Shown here in pieces: positions 1 to 7,345 of a stretch of DNA of 64,000 bases. The stretch spans positions 992,001 to 1,056,000 of the forward strand of contig CAUVWZ020000002.1 in assembly GCA_963555835.3 (NCBI GenBank), in the 5' to 3' direction. How positions within the stretch are numbered: position 1 is the first letter of the stretch; each line of letters begins with the position of its first letter. The position numbers and the translations under genes are program-made. The stretch comes from JAPUME01 sp027294185. GTDB taxonomy: Bacteria > Acidobacteriota > Terriglobia > UBA7540 > JAPUME01. The notes under the pieces were generated by a model, which did no database searches, was not told the origin of the DNA, and saw only the letters and a program-made list of their open reading frames with translations.

Positions 1-542
1 GATTCTTCCCCGACCGACCACCCTACCGCGGGGTCGGGTATCTGTGCAGTCACGGCGCGGGTATCAAGGCGACGGCGCTGCAGATGGCCGCCTTTGTCTC
101 CGCTCTGGCCAACGGGGGAGATCTCTACTACCTGCAGTATCCGCGCACGACGGGCGAAATCGTCAACTTCCGCCCGCGCCTCAAGCGGAAGCTTTTCATC
201 TCACAGTATCTTCCGAAACTCAAGAACGCGATGGCAGCCACCGTCCTCTACGGAACCGGCGCCTCCGCCTACGACTACGACCATACCATCTACGGGAAAA
301 CGGGGACTTGCAGGGAAAGGCGGGTCCGCCTGGGGTGGTTCGTCTCCCATGCGGATTCGCAAAAGCCGAAGTACGTGGTCATCGTCCTGCTCCGCGGCGG
401 CCGGTCGGTTTACGGTTCGAGCGCCGCACGAATCGCCGGACACGTTTACCGCAGCCTGAACCATGACCAAAGCATTATCCCTCCCCTGGCCGGGCTAACT
501 CTTCCGGGTGCTCCGGCTTGCTCACTCTTCTCCCACCCCTAA
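1..542 (+). CDS. Penicillin-binding protein, C-terminal part of the transpeptidase domain (cut by window edge)
   Basis: The frame is open from base 3, so the gene begins outside the window. The translation has the end of a serine DD-transpeptidase domain: a GxGIKATALQMAAF helix typical of penicillin-binding proteins, then the KTG motif at 297-305 (YGKTGTC), then RLGWFVSHAD and VVIVLLRGGR strands. Such proteins cross-link peptidoglycan in the periplasm. The last 25 or so residues (from about 470, rich in Pro and Leu) do not look like the family. The stop at 540-542 lies at the start of a recombinase remnant, so the original 3' end was probably replaced when the cassette region joined. The SxxK and SxN motifs lie outside the window. 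Confidence 0.8.
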   Translation, partial: FFPDRPPYRGVGYLCSHGAGIKATALQMAAFVSALANGGDLYYLQYPRTTGEIVNFRPRLKRKLFISQYLPKLKNAMAATVLYGTGASAYDYDHTIYGKTGTCRERRVRLGWFVSHADSQKPKYVVIVLLRGGRSVYGSSAARIAGHVYRSLNHDQSIIPPLAGLTLPGAPACSLFSHP

Positions 543-634
543 TCTCCAAGTACGTGAGAACCACAATGGTTTATACCCACGTCCTGAACCCGTAACCAAA
601 GGGCGTTCGGAGCCTCATGGAGAATAGACAATAA
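542..634 (+). pseudogene. intI: Remnant of an integron integrase (tyrosine recombinase) C-terminus
   Basis: In one frame the DNA reads VRTTMVYTHVLNP, a stop (TAA 593-595), then PKGVRSLMEN. This matches the end of integron integrases, where the nucleophilic tyrosine sits in TTMIYTHVL and is followed by a segment of the form NRGPKGVRSP. The usual two residues before PKGVRS have become Pro and a stop. Nothing recognisable remains upstream, so the integrase is dead and only about 30 codons survive. It reads in the same direction as the gene cassettes that follow. Confidence 0.7.
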
Positions 635-825
635 TCCCGAACCGGTAATATGCGGATCAGTATCACGGGTCCGCTCCGAGCGCCATGTTCACATGTTCAG
701 CGCAACTCGCTGCCGGGAGGCTGATTACGGAGGACTTTTCGCCGATTTCTGCTTGCCTCTGTTGCGGGCAAACGGGATACTACGCCGATCAGTATATTCA
801 CTGTTAGGTGGACAGGCGGAGTCAA
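635..825 (+). other. Non-coding stretch between integrase remnant and first cassette; GTTAGGT core site at 803-809
   Basis: I see no convincing gene here. GTTAGGT at 803-809 fits the GTTRRRY core at which integron cassettes are joined, so it marks the left end of the first cassette. It could be the end of an attI site or of a decayed attC. GTTAGGTGGACA recurs at 2192-2203. Confidence 0.45.
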
Positions 826-1176
826 ATGGGTATTCGCGGCAAGCGGGTATACGAGCCACCGTCGAGGGGGGACGGCCGGCGCATTTTGGTTGACCGACTT
901 TGGCCTCGCGGGTTGTCAAAGGCTGACGCCAAAATCGATTATTGGCCCAAGGACATCGCACCGTCTACCGAACTCCGCAAGTGGTTTGGCCACGATCCGG
1001 AGAGATGGTCCGAATTCAAGCGGCGCTACTTCGCAGAGCTGGAGTCCAAATCGGACACTGTAAGAGCCCTTCTTGATTACGTTCGCGCCGGCACGGTGAC
1101 GTTCCTGTACAGCTCCAAAGAACGACGCCTAAACAACGTCGTCGCACTGAAAGAGTACCTGGATTCAAGGCTCTAG
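826..1176 (+). CDS. DUF488 (YeaO-like) family protein, first cassette gene
   Basis: The 116-residue product begins IRGKRVYEPPSRGDGRRILV, continues DRLWPRGLSK, and has EFKRRYFAEL and TVTFLYSSKE further on. This is the pattern of the DUF488/YeaO family, small cytosolic proteins of uncertain function. ATG at 826 is preferred over the in-frame GTG at 808, which overlaps the cassette core site; a GGCGGAG ribosome site lies just upstream of 826. The length is normal for the family. It sits between a GTTRRRY core (803-809) and an attC-like site (1188-1277), so it is read as a mobile cassette gene. Confidence 0.8.
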   Translation: MGIRGKRVYEPPSRGDGRRILVDRLWPRGLSKADAKIDYWPKDIAPSTELRKWFGHDPERWSEFKRRYFAELESKSDTVRALLDYVRAGTVTFLYSSKERRLNNVVALKEYLDSRL

Positions 1177-1187
1177 CTTTTCTGGCC

Positions 1188-1277
1188 ACCTGACGCGCCG
1201 TTCCAGCGGACGATCGGCGCCGGTGATATTCAGGAGGGTCGGTCGGCACCACTCGTCGCTGAACGGCCCTGTTAGAC
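1188..1277 (+). repeat. attC-like recombination site, degenerate left core
   Basis: The site ends with a perfect core GTTAGAC (1271-1277). The left partner ACCTGAC (1188-1194) differs by one base from the RYYYAAC rule. Inside, GCCGTTCCAGCGGACG and CGTCGCTGAACGGC pair as an imperfect palindrome with two unpaired bases on one arm, the extrahelical-base layout known for folded attC strands. About 90 bp. Confidence 0.6.
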
Positions 1278-1347
1278 GGCACCGTTCATTGGCACCAGCC
1301 GAATGAGTGATTCCTCGATGTAGAGGAACAAGTATAGGAGTAACCGG

Positions 1348-1722
1348 ATGCCAGCCTGGAAAAGTCTTGGCACAGCCCAGCCGGATCAAGAATACTTGGC
1401 GCTGCTCACCTATCTTCCGCTCAAGAAGTATCGAACCATACCCAGGTTTCTTGGCTACGCGCAGCGCGTGGAGGCACAGCTGGCCAATACAAAGGGATTG
1501 ATCGGCTACTCTCTGCGCGCGAAGTTTATGCAGCACTCCTTCTGGACCTTGTCCGTCTGGGAGAGCGAGGAAACCCTGCAGGCGTTCGTTCATAAAGGAT
1601 TCCACGAAGGCATTATGAAAGTTTTAATGCCCGATATGGCAGTCCCGAACTTCGTGAGGTGGAAGATTAAAGGCAGTGCATGTCCTCCGTCGTGGGAAGA
1701 AGCGCTGAATCGTCCCCGCTGA
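1348..1722 (+). CDS. Small dimeric alpha-beta-barrel type (monooxygenase-like) cassette protein
   Basis: The 124-residue product has YLALLTYLPLKKYRTIPRFL, then LIGYSLRAKF and HSFWTLSVWESEETLQAFV. The pattern of a first strand, a long helix and a 'W(T/S)LSVWE(S/D)EEALxAF' strand-turn-helix is that of the antibiotic-biosynthesis-monooxygenase-like (ferredoxin-like, dimeric barrel) superfamily. The substrate is unknown. It lies between two attC-type sites and reads in the cassette direction. ATG at 1348 follows AGGAGTAACCGG. No active-site residues can be assigned from sequence alone. Confidence 0.6.
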   Translation: MPAWKSLGTAQPDQEYLALLTYLPLKKYRTIPRFLGYAQRVEAQLANTKGLIGYSLRAKFMQHSFWTLSVWESEETLQAFVHKGFHEGIMKVLMPDMAVPNFVRWKIKGSACPPSWEEALNRPR

Positions 1723-1756
1723 TCCGGGCCGTTCTGCGGCTCCATCACTCAGTGCC

Positions 1757-1850
1757 CTCTAACAAGCGGCTCCACCTGACAGCGCTCGTGGGGCATTGTT
1801 GATTGTTGCGCTTGGCAGGCTGGCGGTGATTTGTGGGTGCTGTGGTGAGG
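1757..1850 (+). repeat. Left half of an attC-like site
   Basis: CTCTAACAAGCGGCTCCACC at 1757 resembles the left end of long attC sites (inverse core then AAGCGGCTC). A weakly complementary arm follows (GCGCTTGGCAGGCTGG, about 1810), but no GTTRRRY core closes it within a normal distance; the next one is at 2192. It may be truncated, or interrupted by the insert described in the next entries. Confidence 0.4.
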
Positions 1851-1918
1851 TCTTCACTGCAGCGAGCTTCAGACGTCACTACCGGAGCTGCCCTGAGAGG
1901 GCACGAAAAGAGGTAAAT

Positions 1919-1947
1919 AAAAAAGCCTGATGTAAAACACATCAGGC
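1919..1947 (-). terminator. Rho-independent terminator reading on the minus strand
   Basis: GCCTGATGT (1925-1933) pairs perfectly with ACATCAGGC (1939-1947) around a 5-nt loop. Six A on the plus strand (1919-1924) give a U run on the minus-strand RNA. No minus-strand gene precedes it in the window, so its transcript is unknown. It lies in the 474-bp gap between two cassette genes, which otherwise holds only the long hairpin at 2051-2157. Confidence 0.6.
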
Positions 1948-2050
1948 GTGGCAAGGTAGCTATAATTACCTTTAGTTGCCTGACTCCCCGCCGCTCGACC
2001 GTCTGCGGAATGCTCCGTGGACCGAAGTCGCGGGATTATCCGGACTTACG

Positions 2051-2157
2051 GGTCGGCCTAAAACTGGGAGGGAAGTTACTTGAACCCGCAAGAAGTCGTT
2101 ACAAAGAAAGATGTTATCACTACGGCTTGCCAGTAGCGGTTACGTGATAGGCCGACC
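2051..2157. repeat. Long imperfect hairpin, outer arms 10-bp perfect inverted repeat
   Basis: GGTCGGCCTA (2051-2060) and TAGGCCGACC (2148-2157) are exact reverse complements, with further CCGG/CCGG pairing outside them. The interior holds several GTTAC words. It could be part of a very long attC-type site ending at the core GTTAGGT (2192-2198), or an unrelated structured element. Confidence 0.4.
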
Positions 2158-2196
2158 AGGACCGGTTTTATCCGGGTCAGTCTAAACAGGAGTTAG

Positions 2197-2688
2197 GTGG
2201 ACAACGAAACCGAACCGTTGGTTGACCCGCTAAACCTGGAGATCGCGTCAATGCCATTCGCCAAGGTCCTCAAGGAAAAGCTCGTGGCCCACTCCACGGA
2301 GATCATCCTTGTGCTGCTTACAGCGGCGGTATCAACCTGTTTCTTACTCGCCGAATCCTTGTTGGTCCCGATTGTGGCACAGACGCCTCCTGAGTGGCTG
2401 GTTCGGGTTTTTGCTATTCTCGTTACAGCAGTGCTCTTGTTAGTTGCGTGGATCATCTATCGACGGCAGAACTTGCGGTTTGTCGAAGACCCCGGCGTTT
2501 ACGTCGATCGGAAAACACAACTCCATTTCTGCCCGGTGTGTCTTTCCGAGAAGAAGCGCTCACCACTCAAGAATGAGTCTCACGGTTTTCGTTGCACCGT
2601 CTGTAGCAGTTATTTTGGCGATCCCAAGCGCAAGGCCAAAGAACAGCCCAGAAAGAACCTGGGGCCGCACGGGTGGATGGCGGGATGA
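2197..2688 (+). CDS. Two-helix membrane protein with C-terminal zinc ribbon, cassette gene
   Basis: I do not recognise the family. The 163-residue product has two predicted membrane segments (about residues 36-58 and 68-88), then a soluble tail with CPVC (about 113) and CTVC (about 135), four cysteines that could hold one zinc ion. The lysine-rich C-terminus suggests a cytosolic tail. The GTG start overlaps the cassette core GTTAGGT; AGGAG lies 5 nt upstream. It is followed after 3 bp by a clear attC site, so gene and site form a typical integron cassette. Function unknown. Confidence 0.7.
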   Translation: MDNETEPLVDPLNLEIASMPFAKVLKEKLVAHSTEIILVLLTAAVSTCFLLAESLLVPIVAQTPPEWLVRVFAILVTAVLLLVAWIIYRRQNLRFVEDPGVYVDRKTQLHFCPVCLSEKKRSPLKNESHGFRCTVCSSYFGDPKRKAKEQPRKNLGPHGWMAG

Positions 2689-2691
2689 GCC

Positions 2692-2764
2692 GTCTAACCG
2701 CGCGCTGTAGCCGAGGGGCACCTCTCCGAACGTAAGCGCCCTCGGCTGAGCTTGGGTGTTAGAC
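2692..2764 (+). repeat. attC recombination site
   Basis: The outer cores GTCTAAC (2692-2698) and GTTAGAC (2758-2764) are perfect inverted repeats. The inner arms GCCGAGGG and CCCTCGGC also pair perfectly. The 73-bp length and this arrangement are those of integron attC sites. Confidence 0.85.
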
Positions 2765-2785
2765 GCCATACTGTTGGAAGCTACT

Positions 2786-3403
2786 ATGGGATTTCTGAAA
2801 AAGCTACTCGGTCTTGAGCCTAACCTAATCAAGCTTCTTAGCGCCAATATCGTGACGGACGAAGATCATAGGTTCTTCATCTCATTCTCTAAGCACCATA
2901 CGCAGTTGCGACTGCCGGAGTTTGTGCGACTTATCTTGCACTACTATGGAAAGATACTATTCAATTTCGATCCATCCCATCCAGAAATGTCGCAATCTGC
3001 GTTAATCCTAAAAAATATGGTCCAATCGGTTCTTGCCAAAGGAATCCGCAAAGACTCCAATATCCTTCAAGCTGCGGGTATCGATGACGTAGCAATGATG
3101 GTTTCTTCACCGCCCAGGAACGTACCGCGGAAGGTCGTAGCAACATTGCTCTTTGTAAATACGACGCAACGACACATAACGACCGACATTCCGAGAAATG
3201 TTTATGCACAGCATATGGTGTTCTCAGTTTTGGCTTTGCTTCAGGCGGTACTGAGGGAAATCGATCAGGAGTGCATCGATGTTCTCTATCGTTCTCTAGC
3301 CAGCATGAATGCTGCCTACGATTCAGGCCAGAGTTATTCCGACATGCGGAATCTAGCGGCTATACCTACCAGCGCTTATATGTCAGCCATAATGGGTGAA
3401 TAA
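2786..3403 (+). CDS. Hypothetical cassette protein
   Basis: The 205-residue product is not recognised. ATG 2786 is chosen because GGAAG lies 5 nt upstream; the in-frame GTG at 2756 lies inside the attC site. There is no signal peptide and no clear membrane segment. The centre contains KVVATLLFVNTTQRHITTDI and a helical segment HMVFSVLALLQAVLREID, and the C-terminal third is Ala/Ser-rich. The gene is visibly more AT-rich than the housekeeping genes, which fits acquisition as a cassette. It is followed after 7 bp by an attC site. Confidence 0.65.
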   Translation: MGFLKKLLGLEPNLIKLLSANIVTDEDHRFFISFSKHHTQLRLPEFVRLILHYYGKILFNFDPSHPEMSQSALILKNMVQSVLAKGIRKDSNILQAAGIDDVAMMVSSPPRNVPRKVVATLLFVNTTQRHITTDIPRNVYAQHMVFSVLALLQAVLREIDQECIDVLYRSLASMNAAYDSGQSYSDMRNLAAIPTSAYMSAIMGE

Positions 3404-3410
3404 GCACGGC

Positions 3411-3469
3411 GTCCAACAAGGCGCTGCAGCCGACCGCTTACGGCGAGGTTGAGCGCCAGGTCGTTAGGC
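3411..3469 (+). repeat. attC recombination site, last of the array
   Basis: GTCCAAC (3411-3417) and GTTAGGC (3463-3469) are the outer cores, enclosing AAGGCGCTGCAGCCGACC and a matching right arm GAGGTTGAGCGCC. The 59-bp site closely resembles the classical short attC form. The following 190 bp up to 3660 hold no gene that I can support. Confidence 0.85.
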
Positions 3470-3660
3470 ATACCTCTGCTCTTGGGATAGCAATGCATGC
3501 GGATCTCGATCGGGGGTGGAGGGATCGCAGGGCTTACACTCGCCGCTCTGCTCCCGCAGACCCGGCATTTTCCGAATTCCACGCGCACCACTCGCTCCCC
3601 GGCAAATGCCGGCAAAGAATTCAGGATGCAGTGGTGATCCCCACCGAGGAAAAGGGAAAC

Positions 3661-4383
3661 TTATTTGTGCAGGCCGCACTCTTTCTTGGTTTCATCTTCC
3701 CACCACCAGCGGCCTTCGCGCTCGTGCTGGCCGGGAAGAACCGCCCGGGTGCAGGGTTCGCAGCCGATGGAGACGAAGCCGCGGTCATGCAGGGAATTGT
3801 AGGGAACGTCATTCTCGCGAATATAGTCCCAGACCTGCTTTGAACTCCAGTGAGCCAGCGGATTGAACTTGACCAGCTCTCGGCCGTTCGAAGCAAATAC
3901 GGGGTCCGGTTGGACGACGGGCACCTCGGTGCGCGTTCCCGGGCTCTGGTCCCTCCGCTGGCCGGTAATCCATGCCTTCAGGCCGCCCAGGGCGCGCTTT
4001 AAGGGCTTAACCTTGCGGATGGTGCAGCATTCCTTATGGCCGTCGCGATAGAAGGAGAACATTCCCTTCTCGCGGACCAGCTTCTCGACGGCTTCCGGTT
4101 CCGGAAAGTAGACGTCGATCGGCACATTGTAGCGCTCCCGCACGCGGTCGATAAAATGGTAGGTCTCCGAATGGAGCCTCCCCGTATCGAGCGTGAAGAC
4201 GCGGAAAGGAAGTCCGGTCTTCGACGCCAGGTCCACGAGCACCACGTCCTCGGCTCCGCTGAACGATATGGCGATGTCGGGGGAATACTCTTGCAGGGCG
4301 CGGGCGATAATCTCTTCTGGATTTTGGCTCGTCAACTCCCCAACGAGTTCTGCAATCTTAGGACTCTCAACAAGTACACTCAT
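3661..4383 (-). CDS. cysH: Adenylyl-sulfate (APS) reductase, assimilatory, [4Fe-4S] type
   Basis: The enzyme reduces activated sulfate (APS) to sulfite with thioredoxin in assimilatory sulfate reduction. The 240-residue product has the PAPS-reductase fold signature SFSGAEDVVL (residues about 40-49), VFTLDTGRLH (about 62-71), then the two cysteine pairs KECCTIRK (about 116) and GCEPCTRAV (about 207) that bind the [4Fe-4S] cluster of APS-type enzymes, and the catalytic cysteine near the end in KKECGLHK. It is the second gene of the minus-strand operon, 34 bp after the permease gene. The Cys-codon attenuator upstream probably controls it. Confidence 0.93.
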   Translation of the reverse strand: MSVLVESPKIAELVGELTSQNPEEIIARALQEYSPDIAISFSGAEDVVLVDLASKTGLPFRVFTLDTGRLHSETYHFIDRVRERYNVPIDVYFPEPEAVEKLVREKGMFSFYRDGHKECCTIRKVKPLKRALGGLKAWITGQRRDQSPGTRTEVPVVQPDPVFASNGRELVKFNPLAHWSSKQVWDYIRENDVPYNSLHDRGFVSIGCEPCTRAVLPGQHEREGRWWWEDETKKECGLHK

Positions 4384-4417
4384 TCTGTCTTCGTCACCTC
4401 GAATTCGAAATGCTTAC

Positions 4418-5200
4418 CTAACCCACCATCAACCGCGCAGCCAGTGAAAAATAGAGCACGCTGAACAGCCATCGAAAAGAAATTTCCGGCAACCAGCGGG
4501 TCATCCAGCTGCCCACGATCACACCGGGGACCGCCCCGATGGCAAGCTTCACGAACAGGCCGCCGTCAAAATGGCCCATCCACAGGTGAAGCGACCCGGC
4601 AACCACCGTCGCCGCCAGGCCAAAAAAGATATCAGTCCCCACCAGACGGGCGATGGGAAGGGGAACCATCAAAAGCAGAAAGGCCATCATCAAACTGCCG
4701 CTTCCGACCGAAGTCAGAGCCACCATGAAGCCCACTCCGGCTCCCAGGGCAACGAACCGCGCCGGGCGGATGTAGCTCAACTCGGAAAACTCGGCCAACC
4801 CACGGCCCGTTTGGGCGTCCCGGTTGCGCTTCCGGCTCACAAAGGGCAGGAAAACCGCCACACCCAGCAGGGTCAGCGCCAGCACCCAGCGGAGAAAGGA
4901 GTCGAGTTGGGAAGCCAGAAAGGTGGACTGAATCTTCTGAATCAACAGGACCCCAGACAGGGCGCCGGGAACGCTTCCGGCGATCAGCAGCAGCGCCAGC
5001 CGCCCGTGGACATGACCCAGACGCCGGTGCTCGATGGCTCCCGCCGCCTTCGTTACCGCGCCAACCAGCAAGCTGGTTCCGATGATGACCGTGGTGGGGA
5101 AGGAAGTCAGTAGGAGCAGCAGCGGCGTAAGCAGCACTCCACCGCCGGTTCCCGTCAAACCGATTAGAAGGCCCGTAACCAATCCCAGTATTATTTCCAT
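4418..5200 (-). CDS. TauE/SafE-family membrane permease (sulfite/sulfur anion transport)
   Basis: The 260-residue product is very hydrophobic with about eight membrane segments. It starts with GLVTGLLIGLTGTGGGVLLTPLLLLL and has the internal repeat SVGSGSLMMAFLLLMVPLPI, which is the duplicated glycine-rich motif of the TauE/SafE family. Members move sulfite, sulfonates or other sulfur anions across the inner membrane; direction cannot be told from sequence. ATG at 5200 follows AGGAAACGA. It is the first structural gene after the cysteine attenuator and precedes APS reductase, so a role in sulfate assimilation is inferred. Confidence 0.88.
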   Translation of the reverse strand: MEIILGLVTGLLIGLTGTGGGVLLTPLLLLLTSFPTTVIIGTSLLVGAVTKAAGAIEHRRLGHVHGRLALLLIAGSVPGALSGVLLIQKIQSTFLASQLDSFLRWVLALTLLGVAVFLPFVSRKRNRDAQTGRGLAEFSELSYIRPARFVALGAGVGFMVALTSVGSGSLMMAFLLLMVPLPIARLVGTDIFFGLAATVVAGSLHLWMGHFDGGLFVKLAIGAVPGVIVGSWMTRWLPEISFRWLFSVLYFSLAARLMVG

Positions 5201-5273
5201 TCGTTTCCTGCCCTTCCACTTACCGCAGGGGCCCTGTCTTTTCGCCTAAATGAATATTTTTTCGCCCAAAAAT

Positions 5274-5305
5274 AAAAAAGCCCACTGCGTTTCTTTGCAG
5301 TGGGC
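5274..5305 (-). terminator. Attenuator terminator in the sulfur-operon leader
   Basis: On the minus strand GCCCACTGC, an 8-nt loop and GCAGTGGGC are followed by six U, a strong intrinsic terminator located between the Cys leader ORF and the permease gene. The 5' arm contains CCACTGC, which can instead pair with GCAGTGG in the leader ORF (plus-strand 5359-5365). That gives mutually exclusive antiterminator and terminator forms. Confidence 0.85.
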
Positions 5306-5342
5306 GTTGAACTTATGAACTGTCTACTTGCTTAAATCTTGT

Positions 5343-5438
5343 TCACTTTCTCACGCTGCCACTGCCCCAGTCGCACGTACACATACAACAACACATGCAA
5401 CAACAGGCAGCGGTATGGGTGGAGATCAAATGAAACAT
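5343..5438 (-). CDS. Cysteine-rich leader peptide of the sulfate-assimilation operon
   Basis: This 31-codon ORF is too short for routine gene calling. It encodes a peptide whose middle reads AACCCMCCCMCTCDW: eight cysteine codons within eleven (TGT and TGC), otherwise a rare amino acid. It ends 38 nt before the terminator hairpin and lies about 140 nt upstream of the TauE-type gene in the same direction. The segment GCAGTGG, three to five codons after the last Cys codon, is complementary to the terminator's 5' arm. By analogy with amino-acid attenuators, ribosomes stalled at Cys codons would free this segment to block termination when cysteine is scarce. The ribosome site is weak. Confidence 0.8.
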   Translation of the reverse strand: MFHLISTHTAACCCMCCCMCTCDWGSGSVRK

Positions 5439-5614
5439 AAGTCTAATCACTCGTACACGTACCGGAAGTAATAAGCTAACACCAGCCCAACCGGGCTGTC
5501 AACCCCCTTTTTTCCCATTCTTTCCAGCAGTTCCAACAAGGGGCTGACATTCTTATTTGATGTCGTCAGGTCGTTTTGGTAACATCGCGCGAACTCTTAT
5601 CAGGGGGAAGCGGA

Positions 5615-7261
5615 ATGGCTTCGAATCAAGCCGATGTGGTTATCATTGGGTCGGGGGCAGCAGGGGGAATCGTCGCCCGCACACTCTGCGAAAAAGGCAT
5701 CAAAGTCCTGATGCTCGATGCGGGTCGCAAGATCGACCCGAGCGAGTTCAAGACCCATCACCGGCCCTATCAGTTGCCGCATCGCGGCTTCGGGCGGCGG
5801 GGACGGATGGATTCGAACGAGTTCCGCGAACACATTATCCTCGACCCCGCCGAGCAGCCCTACAGCACTCCTCCCAATAAGCCCTTTGAACTGGTGCGCG
5901 TCTGGAACGTGGGCGGGAAAACCCTGGTCTGGGGCCGGGTGGCTTTGCGATTGAGCGATTACGACTTCAAGGCCGCCAGCCGCGACGGCTACGGCGTCGA
6001 TTGGCCCATAAGTTATAGCGACATAAAGCCTTACTACGACCGCGTGGATCGGTTGATCGGGGTCTGCGGAACGAAGGAGAATCTCGAAATCCTGCCCGAC
6101 GGGGTCTTTCTGCCCCCGCCCAGGCCCCGCTGCGGGGAGCGGCTACTCCAGAAGGCGGGGAATAGACTTGGCATCAAGGTCATTCCCATCCGGCGAGCGG
6201 TGCTGACCCAACCCTACGACGGGCGTCCCCCTTGCCATTACTGCGGGGAATGCGGGCGCGGATGCGACGTGGGCGCTTTCTTCGACTCCCGCACGGTCAT
6301 GGTGGACCGGGCCGAGGCGACCGGAAATCTAACCCTGATTACGAATGCCGTCGCCTCAGAAGTGCTGGTCGACGAGCGGGGCCTGGCACGGGGTGTGCGC
6401 TACTTCGACCGCCACAGCGGCACCGACTTCGAGGTCTCCGGCCGCACGGTCGTCGTAGCCGCTTCGTGCGTTGATTCCATCCGTATCCTGCTCAATTCCA
6501 AGTCCACCCAATTCCCCGCCGGCATCGCCAATGATCACGGCCAGGTGGGGAAATACTTCAAGGAACACATCCGCACCAAGAGCATCGTCGGGCTTTTGCC
6601 CGAACTCAAAGGGTCGCCCATCACAAATGAAGACGGCCTGGGCGGAGCGCACGTCTACATTCCCCGCTTCGACCACACGCGAAAGAACGACTACCTGCGT
6701 GGGTTCGGTTTTCAATGCTGGGCTACCGGCGCCACGCGTTTCCCCTCTCATGCCTTCCAAACCGAAGGGTTCGGCGCCGCCCTCAAGAACCAGGTCCGGA
6801 ATAACTATCCCGCCGTGGTGAGACTGCATGGCTATGGAGAGGTACTCGACTACGAGCACAACTACGTGGACCTGGACCCGGTAAGGCGGGACCGCTACGG
6901 CATGCCTCTGGCACGGCTCCACTACACCATCGGCGATAACGAACGCCGCATTACAAAGGCTATGTATGAGTGGGGAGCGCAAATCATGGAGGCAGCGAGG
7001 GCGGAAATCATCTCCCTTCCTGATGAGCCGGATGCGCCCGGAAGGACCATCCATGAAATCGGTGGTTGCCGTATGGGTCCCGACCCGCGGACCTCGGTCG
7101 TGAACTCCTTCGGGCAGGCCCATGAAGTAAAGAATCTCTTCGTGACCGACGCCAGCATCTTTGTCACCACCTCAGAGAAGAATCCCACCATCACCATCCT
7201 CGCACTGGCGCTGCGCAGCTCGGAATACCTGGCTGAAGAATTGCGTAAAGGGAATCTATGA
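5615..7261 (+). CDS. GMC-family (glucose-methanol-choline) FAD oxidoreductase
   Basis: The 548-residue flavoprotein probably oxidises a sugar or alcohol. It opens with the FAD-binding Rossmann motif VVIIGSGAAGG (residues about 8-18) and LMLDAG at the second strand end. Further on it has NVGGKTLVWG (the family's GG-x-(S/T) region), a cysteine-rich PPCHYCGECGRGCDVG segment (about 205-220), HEIGGCRMGPDP (about 480) with the active-site His, and NPTITILALALR near the end. ATG 5615 follows AGGGGGAAGCGGA and is preferred to the ATG-like start at 5576. No partner subunit lies beside it, and it is transcribed away from the sulfur operon. Confidence 0.88.
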   Translation: MASNQADVVIIGSGAAGGIVARTLCEKGIKVLMLDAGRKIDPSEFKTHHRPYQLPHRGFGRRGRMDSNEFREHIILDPAEQPYSTPPNKPFELVRVWNVGGKTLVWGRVALRLSDYDFKAASRDGYGVDWPISYSDIKPYYDRVDRLIGVCGTKENLEILPDGVFLPPPRPRCGERLLQKAGNRLGIKVIPIRRAVLTQPYDGRPPCHYCGECGRGCDVGAFFDSRTVMVDRAEATGNLTLITNAVASEVLVDERGLARGVRYFDRHSGTDFEVSGRTVVVAASCVDSIRILLNSKSTQFPAGIANDHGQVGKYFKEHIRTKSIVGLLPELKGSPITNEDGLGGAHVYIPRFDHTRKNDYLRGFGFQCWATGATRFPSHAFQTEGFGAALKNQVRNNYPAVVRLHGYGEVLDYEHNYVDLDPVRRDRYGMPLARLHYTIGDNERRITKAMYEWGAQIMEAARAEIISLPDEPDAPGRTIHEIGGCRMGPDPRTSVVNSFGQAHEVKNLFVTDASIFVTTSEKNPTITILALALRSSEYLAEELRKGNL

Positions 7262-7345
7262 AGCCGCGGAGGTGCCTGTGACTTCTCTTCGCAAATCCTT
7301 TAACTACATACATTTAGCTGGGGAATGGAAAAATCGGGCAGGTCT

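Noticed and set aside
1950..2000. The minus strand has a 17-base stretch (GGGGAGTCAGGCAACTA) that I recall from TEM beta-lactamase genes
   Set aside because: No other part of that gene is present and the flanks differ. Without a search it is treated as coincidence.
3464..3679. Minus-strand frames with CRVCGS after cysH
   Set aside because: Half of the frame is a translation of the attC site; no family is recognised.
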